DNA of 22,393 nucleotides, from contig CACZPT010000185.1 in the NCBI GenBank assembly GCA_902783085.1, forward strand, positions 1-22,393. The letters are read 5' to 3'. The position numbers and the translations under genes were made by a program. The notes beneath the pieces were generated by a model, which saw nothing but the letters and a program-made list of their open reading frames with translations, was not told the DNA's origin and ran no database searches. Of the stretch, positions 7,044 through 14,718 are shown in pieces; within the stretch, counting starts at the first letter, position 1, and each line of letters begins with the position of its first letter. The DNA comes from an uncultured Methanobrevibacter sp. (GTDB taxonomy: Archaea > Methanobacteriota > Methanobacteria > Methanobacteriales > Methanobacteriaceae).

Positions 7044-8171
7044 ATGGATGAAAAAGTACCAAGAAGCAATATTATTGAAACTGAAATTCCACTGGGTACA
7101 GTTCACCCAGCTGCATTGGAACCTTACAGGGTAAGACTTTTTGTTGAAGATGAAATAGTTCAAGAAGCTGAAATAACAATTGGTGTTAATCATAGAGGTA
7201 TTGAACGAATTATGGAAGGTTTGCCTGTTGAAAAAGCCAATTCTTTAACTGAAAAAATATGTGGTATTTGTTCAAATTCACATGTTTGGAATTCCTGCAG
7301 AACTGCTGAAATAGGATTGGACATTGAAATACCTGAAAGAGCACGTTATATTAGGGTTATTATGGGCGAACTTGAAAGATTACATTCACATTTTCTTTAT
7401 TTAGCTCATGGTTGTGAAACTGTAGCACATGAAACCTTTTCAATGAGAGTATTTTACTTAAGAGAAATTGTAATGGAACTATTAGCTATGATTGGAGGTA
7501 ATAGAGTTCAATATGGTTGTTCTGTTCTCGGCGGTGTAAGACCAAGATGTGATTTGGATGAAGCTAAATTAGAAAGACTTAAAACGGATATGGATAAAAT
7601 TGAAGAAGGTCTTAATGGTTTTGCACAAAGATTTTTAGCAGATTCAATATTAATATCAAGAGTCACTGGTGTTGGCGTTATACCTCAAAAACAAGCTATT
7701 AAATTAGCTGTTACAGGACCTACTTTAAGAGCTACTGGTGTTGCAAGGGATTTAAGAACTACAATGTTTGAGTATGATGATTTTGATTATAATATAATTA
7801 CACAGGCTGATGGTGATGTAAAATCAAACTTATTGATGAGAGTTCTTGAATCTTTTGAGTCAATTAAAATAATCAGACAAGCTATTGCTAATTTACCTGA
7901 AGGCAGTTTAGTCAATCGTGACTGGGAAATGTTTGATACAGATATTATTGAAAGTTATATTGAAGTTCCAAGGGGAACATTATATCACTCTTATGCATTA
8001 GAAAGTGGAAGAGTAAGGCATTGTATTATTAGAACACCTTCAATGGCGAATATTGGGGCAATGCAATATGCATGTATTGGTGATCATATAACAGATGCAC
8101 AATTATCAATTGTACAGTGTGATCCGTGTTTTACATGTACGGACAGAGCTATTGAAATAATAAGGAGATAA
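7044..8171 (+). CDS. ehbN: energy-converting [NiFe]-hydrogenase B large subunit N
   Basis: This is the 375-residue catalytic large subunit, related to EchE and NuoD. The two Ni-binding motifs are present: KICGICSNSH (C73 and C76) and DPCFTCTDR (C362 and C365). Only ten residues follow the last cysteine, so there is no long C-terminal extension of the sort removed by a maturation protease in many [NiFe]-hydrogenases. AGGTGAT (7034-7040) before ATG 7044 is the ribosome binding site. It would oxidise H2 and reduce low-potential ferredoxin at the cost of an ion gradient. Confidence 0.96.
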   Translation: MDEKVPRSNIIETEIPLGTVHPAALEPYRVRLFVEDEIVQEAEITIGVNHRGIERIMEGLPVEKANSLTEKICGICSNSHVWNSCRTAEIGLDIEIPERARYIRVIMGELERLHSHFLYLAHGCETVAHETFSMRVFYLREIVMELLAMIGGNRVQYGCSVLGGVRPRCDLDEAKLERLKTDMDKIEEGLNGFAQRFLADSILISRVTGVGVIPQKQAIKLAVTGPTLRATGVARDLRTTMFEYDDFDYNIITQADGDVKSNLLMRVLESFESIKIIRQAIANLPEGSLVNRDWEMFDTDIIESYIEVPRGTLYHSYALESGRVRHCIIRTPSMANIGAMQYACIGDHITDAQLSIVQCDPCFTCTDRAIEIIRR

Positions 8172-8174
8172 ATC

Positions 8175-9173
8175 ATGTTTAAAAGTACTATATTATATTC
8201 GGTTATTGCAGTTATATTGACTGTGTTAGTTTGTTTTATAATCTCTACATTATTGCCGGGTATTGAACGTAAATATGTTCATGCAAGAATCCAACAAAGA
8301 ATCGGGCCTCCTGTAACTTCTCCAGGTATTATGGCTCCAATCAAATTTTTATTTAAGGAAAATGTTGAAGTTTCTTCACCTGTTCCTGGATTATATAAAG
8401 CATTACCAATTGTATGTTTTATTGTGGTATTATGTGTATTAATAGCATTAACTCCTTATTCATTTGCTATTCCTGCACTTTCTAGTTTAGTAGCAATTGT
8501 CGGATTTTTAAAAGTAGAAGAAATTTGTTATGTTTTAATGGGGGCATTGTCTAAATCTGTAATGTCTGTTAAAATGCCATTTCCGGATGTTGTTAAAGGT
8601 GCAGCTCATTTAAACACTACTCGTTCATTTATTGAAGATATAAGTGCTAGAAGATCTTTAAGAATGATTACTTATGGTTCATTTCCATTATATTTAGCAT
8701 TATTTGCTCCAGTTACTGCAGCTAGAAGTATTTTCTTACAAGACATTGTCCAATATCAGCATGTTCACGGACCATTCTTGTTTACCATTTCTGGTGGAAT
8801 TGCAGCTATTGTATTTTTCATTGGATATATGATTGTATTAAATGAATATCCATTTTCAATTATTAAAGCGAAATGTGATGTTATTGAAGGACCATATATG
8901 GAATATGCAGCTAAATATCGTTCTATTATCTTTATAACAAGAGGATTTTTAATGTTCACTTTAGGTGCATTATTTTCAGTATTGTTTATTGGAATACCGC
9001 CGAATATATTGTCTCCATCAATATTAATTAATATTGTAGTAACATTAATATTTGTATTAATGATGGGTATTTTTTCAGCATTTACTCCAGTATTTACAAA
9101 TAGACAATTATTGCCATCAATACTTGGAGCAACATTACTTGGAATATTAGCTATTGTACTTGGATTATTATGA
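8175..9173 (+). CDS. ehbO: energy-converting hydrogenase B membrane anchor O (NuoH-like)
   Basis: This 332-residue protein with about eight helices belongs to the NuoH/EchB family. It has the typical first loop GIERKYVHARIQQRIGPP (about residues 29-46) and the later charged loop IEGPYMEYAAKYR. In complex I and energy-converting hydrogenases this subunit joins the hydrogenase module to the antiporter arm and is thought to start the coupling of redox change to ion movement. AAGGAG (8162-8167) precedes ATG 8175. The stop overlaps the ribosome binding site of ehbP. Confidence 0.95.
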   Translation: MFKSTILYSVIAVILTVLVCFIISTLLPGIERKYVHARIQQRIGPPVTSPGIMAPIKFLFKENVEVSSPVPGLYKALPIVCFIVVLCVLIALTPYSFAIPALSSLVAIVGFLKVEEICYVLMGALSKSVMSVKMPFPDVVKGAAHLNTTRSFIEDISARRSLRMITYGSFPLYLALFAPVTAARSIFLQDIVQYQHVHGPFLFTISGGIAAIVFFIGYMIVLNEYPFSIIKAKCDVIEGPYMEYAAKYRSIIFITRGFLMFTLGALFSVLFIGIPPNILSPSILINIVVTLIFVLMMGIFSAFTPVFTNRQLLPSILGATLLGILAIVLGLL

Positions 9174-9183
9174 GGTGATTATT

Positions 9184-9444
9184 TTGAAATTTGTTATGAG
9201 ACCGTATCATATGGTGAGTCTTGGAGGATATATTGTTGAATGGGATTTTCCATACAGAAATCTCATTGTTGTAAATAAGACCTCTGAACCAATTAAAATA
9301 GAAATTCCAGTTTTTGATGAAGAATGGATTGCTCAACATAGGGATTTAGGTCTTGATGTAATTCCTGTTAAAAAAGATGACAATTATTTAAAAATGTGGA
9401 AAAAAGCACATGGTGAATTAGATAAAATTAGGCCAGAAGAATGA
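9184..9444 (+). CDS. ehbP: energy-converting hydrogenase B subunit P, TTG start
   Basis: This is a soluble protein of 86 residues without a membrane helix or cysteine motif, and its role is unknown. TTG at 9184 is the best start, four bases after AGGTGAT (9173-9179). The next in-frame ATG at 9196 would be 16 bases from that site. The open frame extends upstream to 9154, but there it overlaps ehbO and precedes the ribosome binding site. It overlaps ehbQ by four bases (ATGA). The name comes from its place at the end of the operon. Confidence 0.75.
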   Translation: MKFVMRPYHMVSLGGYIVEWDFPYRNLIVVNKTSEPIKIEIPVFDEEWIAQHRDLGLDVIPVKKDDNYLKMWKKAHGELDKIRPEE

Positions 9445-10103
9445 CTGATTATAGCATAACAATCAAAACTATTGAAAAAAAGGGAGTACTTGATGATATT
9501 ACTGATGTAACTACAAGTTACGGTGCTAATATTAGTTACACTCATCTTTATGTGGAACAAAATAATATGGGGACTGTTAATTTGGAATTGGAGCATGTTT
9601 TAGATATAGATAATTTAATAAAAGATTTAAATACTATTCCTGAAGTCCAATCTATTGAATTACATGGTTCTCAATCAGATATCTATGGAAAACGTATTAT
9701 TATTGTTGGTGGTGGAGCTCAAGTATCTCAAGTTGCGATGGGTGCAATTACTGAAGCCGATAGGCATAATATACGTGGTGAACGTATAAGTATTGATACA
9801 ATTCCGTTAGTTGGCGAAAAAAGTTTAGCAGAAGCTGTTGAAGCTATTTCTAGACTTCCTAGAGTAAGTTCTTTAGTGCTTGCCGGTTCTCTTATGGGTG
9901 GAGAAATCACAAGTGCAGTTAAAAAAGTTAAAAAAGAGAATAATAATTTGGTTGTTATTTGTTTGAATATGCCGGGTAGTGTAACGAAATATGCAGATTT
10001 AATCATCACAGATCCTATTCAAGCTGGAGTTTTAGCTGTAATGTCTATTGCAGATACAGCAGTATTTGATATTTCTCGTTTAGGAGATAATATCAGATTT
10101 TAA
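9441..10103 (+). CDS. ehbQ: energy-converting hydrogenase B subunit Q, ACT-like N-terminus
   Basis: This 220-residue soluble protein is the last gene of the ehb operon. Residues about 3-75 look like an ACT regulatory fold, with the pattern KKGVLDDITDVTTSYGANI followed by a second strand set. Residues about 84-215 form an alpha/beta domain (GKRIIIVGGGAQVSQVAMGAI, then a later VSSLVLAGSLMGGE) resembling DUF5612-type archaeal proteins. ACT domains usually bind amino acids, so a sensing role is possible but unproven. It overlaps ehbP as ATGA and is followed at once by a T run. Confidence 0.8.
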   Translation: MTDYSITIKTIEKKGVLDDITDVTTSYGANISYTHLYVEQNNMGTVNLELEHVLDIDNLIKDLNTIPEVQSIELHGSQSDIYGKRIIIVGGGAQVSQVAMGAITEADRHNIRGERISIDTIPLVGEKSLAEAVEAISRLPRVSSLVLAGSLMGGEITSAVKKVKKENNNLVVICLNMPGSVTKYADLIITDPIQAGVLAVMSIADTAVFDISRLGDNIRF

Positions 10104-10105
10104 TC

Positions 10106-10111
10106 TTTTTT
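10106..10111 (+). terminator. T run after ehbQ
   Basis: Six T residues occur three bases after the ehbQ stop. Such runs are the usual archaeal intrinsic termination signal. With the hairpin at 10156-10184 this probably ends the ehb transcript. Confidence 0.4.
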
Positions 10112-10155
10112 GCATTACATTTATAAATTCTATGATTAATTTTAAATTAATCTTT

Positions 10156-10184
10156 AAAGAATAAGGTTTGTTTCCTTATTCTTT
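10156..10184. terminator. hairpin between convergent genes, likely bidirectional terminator
   Basis: AAAGAATAAGG (10156-10166) and CCTTATTCTTT (10174-10184) form a perfect 11-bp stem with a seven-base TTTGTTT loop. It lies between the convergent ehbQ and the Cas4-like gene, whose stop codon (TTA at 10176-10178 on this strand) is inside the right arm. Position and symmetry suggest it ends transcription from both sides. Confidence 0.5.
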
Positions 10185-10970
10185 TAAACATATTTTTTTA
10201 TATTCGCAATTTCTACATTTTCTATCATTTACTTTAACTGTTGGTACTTTTTTATTATAAACTATGTCTTTAACTTCTTCAAGTATTTCAAATAATGCTT
10301 TTCTCAAATTAACGTCCATAACAACAGGCCTTCTGTCACCGATTTTTGAATAGTCTACAAAACCTACAAAAACTTCATTATCAAATTCTTCTTCTATTAA
10401 AATAGCATTTGCAACTAAATTTATAGCATCTTGGTCCCAAACACCTTTTAGTGGAGGATTTGAATTTTTAATAAGTATTGGATAATATTTTCCATCAACT
10501 ATTTCTATTTTATCACAAAGTCCCATCAATTCTAATTGACTATCTTTTAAAAGATATGAATACATGCAATTTGGAAAAAACATATCTGATATTGAAAATC
10601 CATTTTTTTCTAAAAGTTCCATAGCTTGTTTTGCTTTAAGTGCAAATAATTTTAGATTAAAGTAAGTTTCATCATTGATTTCTAGAATTTGTTGGTTTGT
10701 TAAGCCTAAGTGCATACTTTGTATAGAATTAAATGATCCTTCAAGATAGCTACTTATATTCTGTGATAGAACATTTTCAATTTCCATTATTGTCATGTCA
10801 TTTTTCAGTTTTCTCATATTCTTTTGAATTAAGTCCTGAATATCAATTTTCAGCTTTTTAATTTCAAGATGTAGTTGTACATCAATATTTTCCGTCGTAT
10901 CTACATGTGTTTGTAAGTATAATTTCATTGGACAGAACATATGTGTATTAATTGAAGATATATTTATCAT
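10176..10970 (-). CDS. stand-alone Cas4-like (PD-(D/E)XK) iron-sulfur protein, degenerate nuclease site
   Basis: This 264-residue protein has the cysteine layout of Cas4/AddB-type [4Fe-4S] nucleases: C13 (FCPMKLYL) and C252, C255, C261 (CRNCEYKKIC). The nuclease motif II aspartate is present (GLCD, D153). The ExK position reads PILIK, with leucine 166 where glutamate is expected and K168 kept, and the QxxxY-type helix has asparagine 184 in place of glutamine. By eye the active site looks impaired. GAGGT (10977-10981 on the complement) precedes the start by six bases. No CRISPR or other cas gene is in view. Cas4-like is confident; function is open. Confidence 0.65.
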   Translation of the reverse strand: MINISSINTHMFCPMKLYLQTHVDTTENIDVQLHLEIKKLKIDIQDLIQKNMRKLKNDMTIMEIENVLSQNISSYLEGSFNSIQSMHLGLTNQQILEINDETYFNLKLFALKAKQAMELLEKNGFSISDMFFPNCMYSYLLKDSQLELMGLCDKIEIVDGKYYPILIKNSNPPLKGVWDQDAINLVANAILIEEEFDNEVFVGFVDYSKIGDRRPVVMDVNLRKALFEILEEVKDIVYNKKVPTVKVNDRKCRNCEYKKICLKE

Positions 10971-10991
10971 TATTTAACCTCTTAATTTGTG

Positions 10992-11020
10992 TAATATAAG
11001 TTAGTTTTAACTAATATAAG
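10992..11020. promoter_or_regulatory. repeated box around a small palindrome upstream of the Cas4-like gene
   Basis: TAATATAAG occurs twice, at 10992-11000 and 11012-11020, exactly 20 bp apart. Between them and reaching into the second is the dyad TTAGTT-TT-AACTAA (11001-11014). On the gene's strand the boxes read CTTATATTA, which also look like TATA boxes. The element is 22-50 bases upstream of the start codon, so it could be the promoter, an operator or both. Confidence 0.35.
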
Positions 11021-11105
11021 TAATTAGAGGTTTTTAAAGCTTTAATATTTTAAAAATATATAAATATGGTGATGTTATGTTAATTTAAGTGTTTCAAATC
11101 AATTT

Positions 11106-12176
11106 TTATGCTGGAGGTATTTTAAGTTTAACATATTCGTCAATTGCCTCACGAGTAGTTCCAACAACAAGCCTGTAATATTCATCTTTATTTTCACTAA
11201 TTACTTTTTCAACTTTTCCTTTAGCAATTACATGTTCCCCATCAATAACTTCTCCAGCGTAAGTGTGTGTAAACGAAACAATTTCACTTATAGGTTTGTC
11301 AACTCCACTAATAACTTCTAAATTCTTAATTGTGTATAATGATGGATTATCAAAGGCTCCTAACGCACTTTCAATATCACATTCAACTTTTGCAATGCCT
11401 TGAGGTTCATATCTTGTATCCCCCCACTCACCTTCAATTTCGTCATAGTTTTTAGTGGCCAGTATATCAAACAAAGTCCCATTTATTGTACCCCGATTGG
11501 CTTTTCTATTTTCATACCATCTAAATTCTTCAATCGTTAAACTTGAATCACTCATTCTTTTATTATAAACAAAATTCCAATAATCATCAGTAATGCCATT
11601 TAAAGTAATGTGTTTATCTTTATCTTCAATATAAACTTCTTTATTTCTGTATTGCTTAAATGTAGCTATTGCTTTTCTGTGATTATCCAGACCATAAATA
11701 ACATAATCCAAATCAGAAACATCATCTTTTTGAAGACCCGGCAAAATTGACCCTGAAATTCCCATATTTTCATAAGGAATACCACCAATATAATGGAAAA
11801 AATCACAAACATCCATCAATTTTGATATTATTTCCGGATTTTTAACTTCTCCTCCAGATTCAAAAGTTTTTTTAAGACCTAATAATCTGTTTTCAGGTTT
11901 AATAATTCTTTTAACTTTATTAAGTGGAACACCCATCATTTCTACATTAGTCACGTCACAGAAATATAAATAATCTGGATGATTTTTCCTTAAATAGTCG
12001 TAAGCTTCCACAGACCCAACTTTTCTATACCGAATTCCGTCTTTTTCACGATCACCATTTTCATCAGGCACATATCTTAAAAATGATATGTATCTATCAC
12101 TTGGATGAATGTAGTTTGTAGATGCAAAGTATAATCCATCACTAGTGTAGATAAAATCTCTTGTTCTTACTTGCAT
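11106..12176 (-). CDS. predicted nucleotidyltransferase (COG1665-like, Pol-beta fold)
   Basis: This 356-residue protein has the nucleotidyltransferase signature GSILPGLQKDDVSDLDYVIYG: the GS pair is at residues 142-143 and the metal-binding aspartates at 155 and 157. A third carboxylate may be D237 in GTLFDILA. This layout matches archaeal predicted nucleotidyltransferases of COG1665; the substrate is not known. The last 60 residues (about 295-352) form a separate small beta-rich domain. GAGGT lies seven bases before the start on the complement. It is on the same strand as the Cas4-like gene, 135 bp away. Confidence 0.7.
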   Translation of the reverse strand: MQVRTRDFIYTSDGLYFASTNYIHPSDRYISFLRYVPDENGDREKDGIRYRKVGSVEAYDYLRKNHPDYLYFCDVTNVEMMGVPLNKVKRIIKPENRLLGLKKTFESGGEVKNPEIISKLMDVCDFFHYIGGIPYENMGISGSILPGLQKDDVSDLDYVIYGLDNHRKAIATFKQYRNKEVYIEDKDKHITLNGITDDYWNFVYNKRMSDSSLTIEEFRWYENRKANRGTINGTLFDILATKNYDEIEGEWGDTRYEPQGIAKVECDIESALGAFDNPSLYTIKNLEVISGVDKPISEIVSFTHTYAGEVIDGEHVIAKGKVEKVISENKDEYYRLVVGTTREAIDEYVKLKIPPA

Positions 12177-12234
12177 AAAATTAACCTCTCATTAAATTTT
12201 TTTTAATTAACTTTTACAAATCATATCAAAATTT

Positions 12235-12250
12235 AACTTAATATTAAGTT
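12235..12250. promoter_or_regulatory. 16-bp perfect palindrome upstream of the nucleotidyltransferase gene
   Basis: AACTTAATATTAAGTT reads the same on both strands. It lies 58-73 bases upstream of the start codon at 12176, where promoter and operator elements are expected. Palindromes in AT-rich DNA arise by chance fairly often, so this is a candidate only. Confidence 0.3.
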
Positions 12251-12850
12251 TATTTACTTATTTTATTTAAATAATTCCTTCCAATTCTTTATTTTTAATT
12301 TAATAAATATTTTATCATTTTATTTTACAGTCGAATTTTTACTTTCGCAAAAAATTTTTTTTATAAATGCTCTTATTTTAAATCTAAGTATTTTAATCAT
12401 TCTTACTTTTCTAAAACTTGAAATAACATCTGAAATTATTTAAAAATAGAAATGTTGGGTTATTAATAGTTATTTGGAGAATAATTATCAATATATATGG
12501 CAAAATAAACTATAAGCCATATTATTCAAGACATTTAAATTTTTGGATATTGAATCTGAACTTAATGGTAAAAATCAAGATGAAAACTATTAAAATTTGG
12601 TTAAAACAAAAATGTTCTACTTAAATTCGTCAAATTAATATTTAATTATGTAAAATGGGTATTTCTAAGGCATTCCAGTGTTTATAATAACTATGGTGAA
12701 AATGCAGAAAAAACTAGATTAAAAACCATATCATTGTCGATGTCTACATGAGAATAATCTTAAAGTAAACAGCAAAAGTTTGGATTAAAAATGCAATATA
12801 CAATTCATAATAGTATCAATAAGACAAAAATCAAAATGTTATGTATCAAT
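12251..12850. other. gene-free AT-rich stretch, possibly decayed sequence
   Basis: No open frame of useful length is present on either strand. On the + strand one frame can be read with several stops (from about 12525, including LFKTFKFLDIESELNG and later HENNLKVNSKSLD after a frame change). This has the look of a worn-out coding region, but I cannot match it to a family. A long A/T run occurs at about 12349-12363. The neighbouring gap contains a clear transposase relic, so an old insertion here is plausible. Confidence 0.3.
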
Positions 12851-12852
12851 TG

Positions 12853-12879
12853 AAGCACTGGATGTTTTATCCAGTGCTT
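12853..12879 (-). terminator. strong hairpin downstream of mtrH, likely terminator
   Basis: AAGCACTGGAT (12853-12863) and ATCCAGTGCTT (12869-12879) form a perfect 11-bp stem with the loop GTTTT. It is unusually GC-rich for this region. It sits about 100 bases beyond the mtrH stop, and T-rich sequence follows on the mtrH strand (about 12810-12840), so it may end or protect the mtrH transcript. Confidence 0.45.
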
Positions 12880-12981
12880 AGTATTCTTGGATTGATTGTT
12901 TAGATTTGTCAAATATCACCAACGATATTTGGAACAACTCTCATTGAGGTTGCAAAATGAAATAAACATTGATAGATGTTT

Positions 12982-13920
12982 TCATAATAGTTTATTCATT
13001 GGATGATAATCAACAGGGTCGGTGCCTAACGGTTTTGCAGCTTCAGAAATAAACATGTCTGTTTGAGCTACAGCAGGAAATGCAATGTCAGCATTTTCAA
13101 TTGGTCCAAAAAGAACGAAATCACCGGCACACATCACTTGTACGATATTTGCACCGATATCACAGACAGTGAATGCATTTTTATTTCCTTCTTTTTTGTA
13201 TTCTCTTAACCAATCCCATGCTGAAGGAACATTGTGGATTCCGGATCCTACTGGATATCCCCATTTTGCCTTTTCAGCAAACGAGGTTCTAGCTGCAATA
13301 CCTGCACCTTGACCTAAGGGGGTTACTGCCGTATCCATCATGAATCTGTCAATCCCACACTCTTCGGCTACTTCAAGTAAACCTTTTTCATATGCTCCGT
13401 CATCTCCGTTTTCCCACATGTTTATTTTTCCTTCAACTGTAGCATTCATAGGGTTAAATCCTAAAATGATTGAAGCTGAAATGTCAGTTTCGGCAACTGC
13501 TTCTAATTCAGCTTTGTCTGCTGACATATTGATGGAATTATAAATTGCTCTTTCGGTTAATCCGACTTCGTCGACATATTGTGCACCTGCAACTCTTGCA
13601 TCACCTGATGTTGAATCTATGAGGAATGGGGCATCACATATTTCTCCGATATATTCAATATATTTCGGTAGTGCTTCAACAGTCTGTCCGAAAATCTGCA
13701 CGATGTAGGGATTACCTGTTACATCAGAAATTGATGCCATATCGTTGACTAGCTTTTCAGCCCTATCCTTATCGAAGTCCCCTGTTAATTCATCATTAAG
13801 AATGTTGTGTCCTCCGTAAAATATTGTTCCTGCTAAAACGGTCGGATATTCACCTGGTTGTCCACCCATTTTAACTCCAGCGAAGTCAAAAACTACTTGT
13901 TCTTTATCAAATTTAAACAT
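12982..13920 (-). CDS. mtrH: tetrahydromethanopterin S-methyltransferase subunit H, stand-alone
   Basis: This 312-residue protein fits MtrH along its whole length, beginning with MFKFDKEQVVFDFAGVKMGG and including DAPFLIDSTSGD, VTPLGQGAGIAARTSF and GSGIHNVPSAWDWL. MtrH moves the methyl group from methyl-tetrahydromethanopterin to the corrinoid of MtrA, a step in methane formation. It is normally the last gene of mtrEDCBAFGH, yet here it stands alone with no other mtr gene and no corrinoid protein nearby. Its codons use more C and G at third positions than the neighbours, as in highly expressed or transferred genes. It may be an extra copy or a relocated single copy. Confidence 0.93.
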   Translation of the reverse strand: MFKFDKEQVVFDFAGVKMGGQPGEYPTVLAGTIFYGGHNILNDELTGDFDKDRAEKLVNDMASISDVTGNPYIVQIFGQTVEALPKYIEYIGEICDAPFLIDSTSGDARVAGAQYVDEVGLTERAIYNSINMSADKAELEAVAETDISASIILGFNPMNATVEGKINMWENGDDGAYEKGLLEVAEECGIDRFMMDTAVTPLGQGAGIAARTSFAEKAKWGYPVGSGIHNVPSAWDWLREYKKEGNKNAFTVCDIGANIVQVMCAGDFVLFGPIENADIAFPAVAQTDMFISEAAKPLGTDPVDYHPMNKLL

Positions 13921-13944
13921 TTTGTGTAAACCTCTTTTTTTTAA

Positions 13945-13989
13945 GACTTGACTTATTCAATTATACTTTAATAAAATTAAAGTCAAGTC
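13945..13989 (-). promoter_or_regulatory. inverted repeat in the mtrH leader
   Basis: GACTTGACTT (13945-13954) and AAGTCAAGTC (13980-13989) are exact inverted copies, 10 bp each with a 25-base spacer. Within it CTTTAAT-AAA-ATTAAAG (13966-13982) forms a second stem that competes with the inner three pairs of the first. In mtrH mRNA this lies between the likely start site (about 13992) and the ribosome binding site (GAGGT, complement of 13930-13934). It may be a regulator site in DNA or a structured 5' leader. Confidence 0.45.
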
Positions 13990-13999
13990 ACATAATGTG
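13989..13999. promoter_or_regulatory. CACATAATGTG dyad at the presumed mtrH transcription start
   Basis: CACAT-A-ATGTG is an 11-base dyad that abuts the larger inverted repeat. It falls about where transcription should begin if the TATA box is at 14015-14022. A protein bound here would block or shape initiation. The role is inferred from position only. Confidence 0.3.
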
Positions 14000-14014
14000 T
14001 TTATCAAGTAGTGT

Positions 14015-14022
14015 TATATAAA
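14015..14022 (-). promoter_or_regulatory. TATA box of mtrH
   Basis: On the mtrH strand this reads TTTATATA, within CTTTATATAAC, a textbook methanogen box A. Transcription would start near 13992 and leave a leader of about 70 bases before the ATG at 13920. Confidence 0.55.
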
Positions 14023-14117
14023 GTTTTTGATAATTTCATCTTGTTTAAATTCTCTTTCTAAATTTTGTTGATTGATTAATCATGGTCAATTAATATTTTT
14101 AATACATTTTATTTGGT

Positions 14118-14609
14118 TTATAATTCTGTAATTTTATTTTTGTTTATTATTTTGTGTTTTCTTTTTATTATACTAAATATTCTTTCTTCATTGTTTCTTC
14201 AGAATATATTTTTTCGAATTTTCTGATGCTTAATTTTCTGTATTTCTCAATTTGATGTTGGATAGGGGTAGTATTTGGTTTAATGCTGTTATTTCTTAAT
14301 TTATACATGTCCTTATTAAATTTGAATAATATAGTTTATCTGCTATTATAAATTGTAGATGGTATTTTTTTTAAACTTCTTATTGATACTATTGCAAATT
14401 TGCATCGTGTTTGGTTCTTTTACTAATTGGGGGGGTGATATATTATTCTTGAATCTACATCAATTGCAATATGATATTTGGTGAAGTTTTTTTCACATCA
14501 TGGTTATGTATTTTGAGTAATTTTTGTCAGAGTAGTCGTTTGTAAATCCTCTGCTATCAATAGTACTAATTTCGGTTTTATTCAAAGGATAAACTATGGG
14601 GAAATTTCA
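14118..14609 (-). pseudogene. decayed DDE transposase (IS4/IS5-like)
   Basis: The - strand can be read as consecutive pieces of a DDE transposase: NKTEISTIDSRGFTNDYSD from 14573 and before, then NFTKYHIAIDVDSRIIY from about 14488, PISKRTKHDANLQ after a frame change in a run of seven C, IADKLYYSNLIRTCIN near 14346, and IFSIIKRKHKIINKNK ending with a stop at 14118-14120. The motif order (IDSRGF, hIAIDvDSR, KHD, IADKLY, IFSIIKRK) is that of archaeal IS transposases. At least three frameshifts and several stops break it, so it cannot be active. I could not mark the terminal repeats. Confidence 0.7.
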
Positions 14610-14718
14610 TTACTTCAAAAAAGATGTATTATATAACCTTTGTAGTGTAATTCAAGTATTTTAAAGGGAAGCATATACAAAATTTAATTAACTATTTAAT
14701 TTTTATTTTCATAGAAAT

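Noticed and set aside
10176..10970. Part of a CRISPR-Cas locus
   Set aside because: The gene is Cas4-like, but no repeat-spacer array and no other cas gene is in the window.
12853..12879. End hairpin of an IS200/IS605 element
   Set aside because: No TnpA or TnpB sequence is recognisable beside it; a terminator for mtrH is the simpler reading.
13085..13543. Two + strand frames opposite mtrH
   Set aside because: MtrH on the other strand is recognisable along its whole length; these frames are antisense artefacts.
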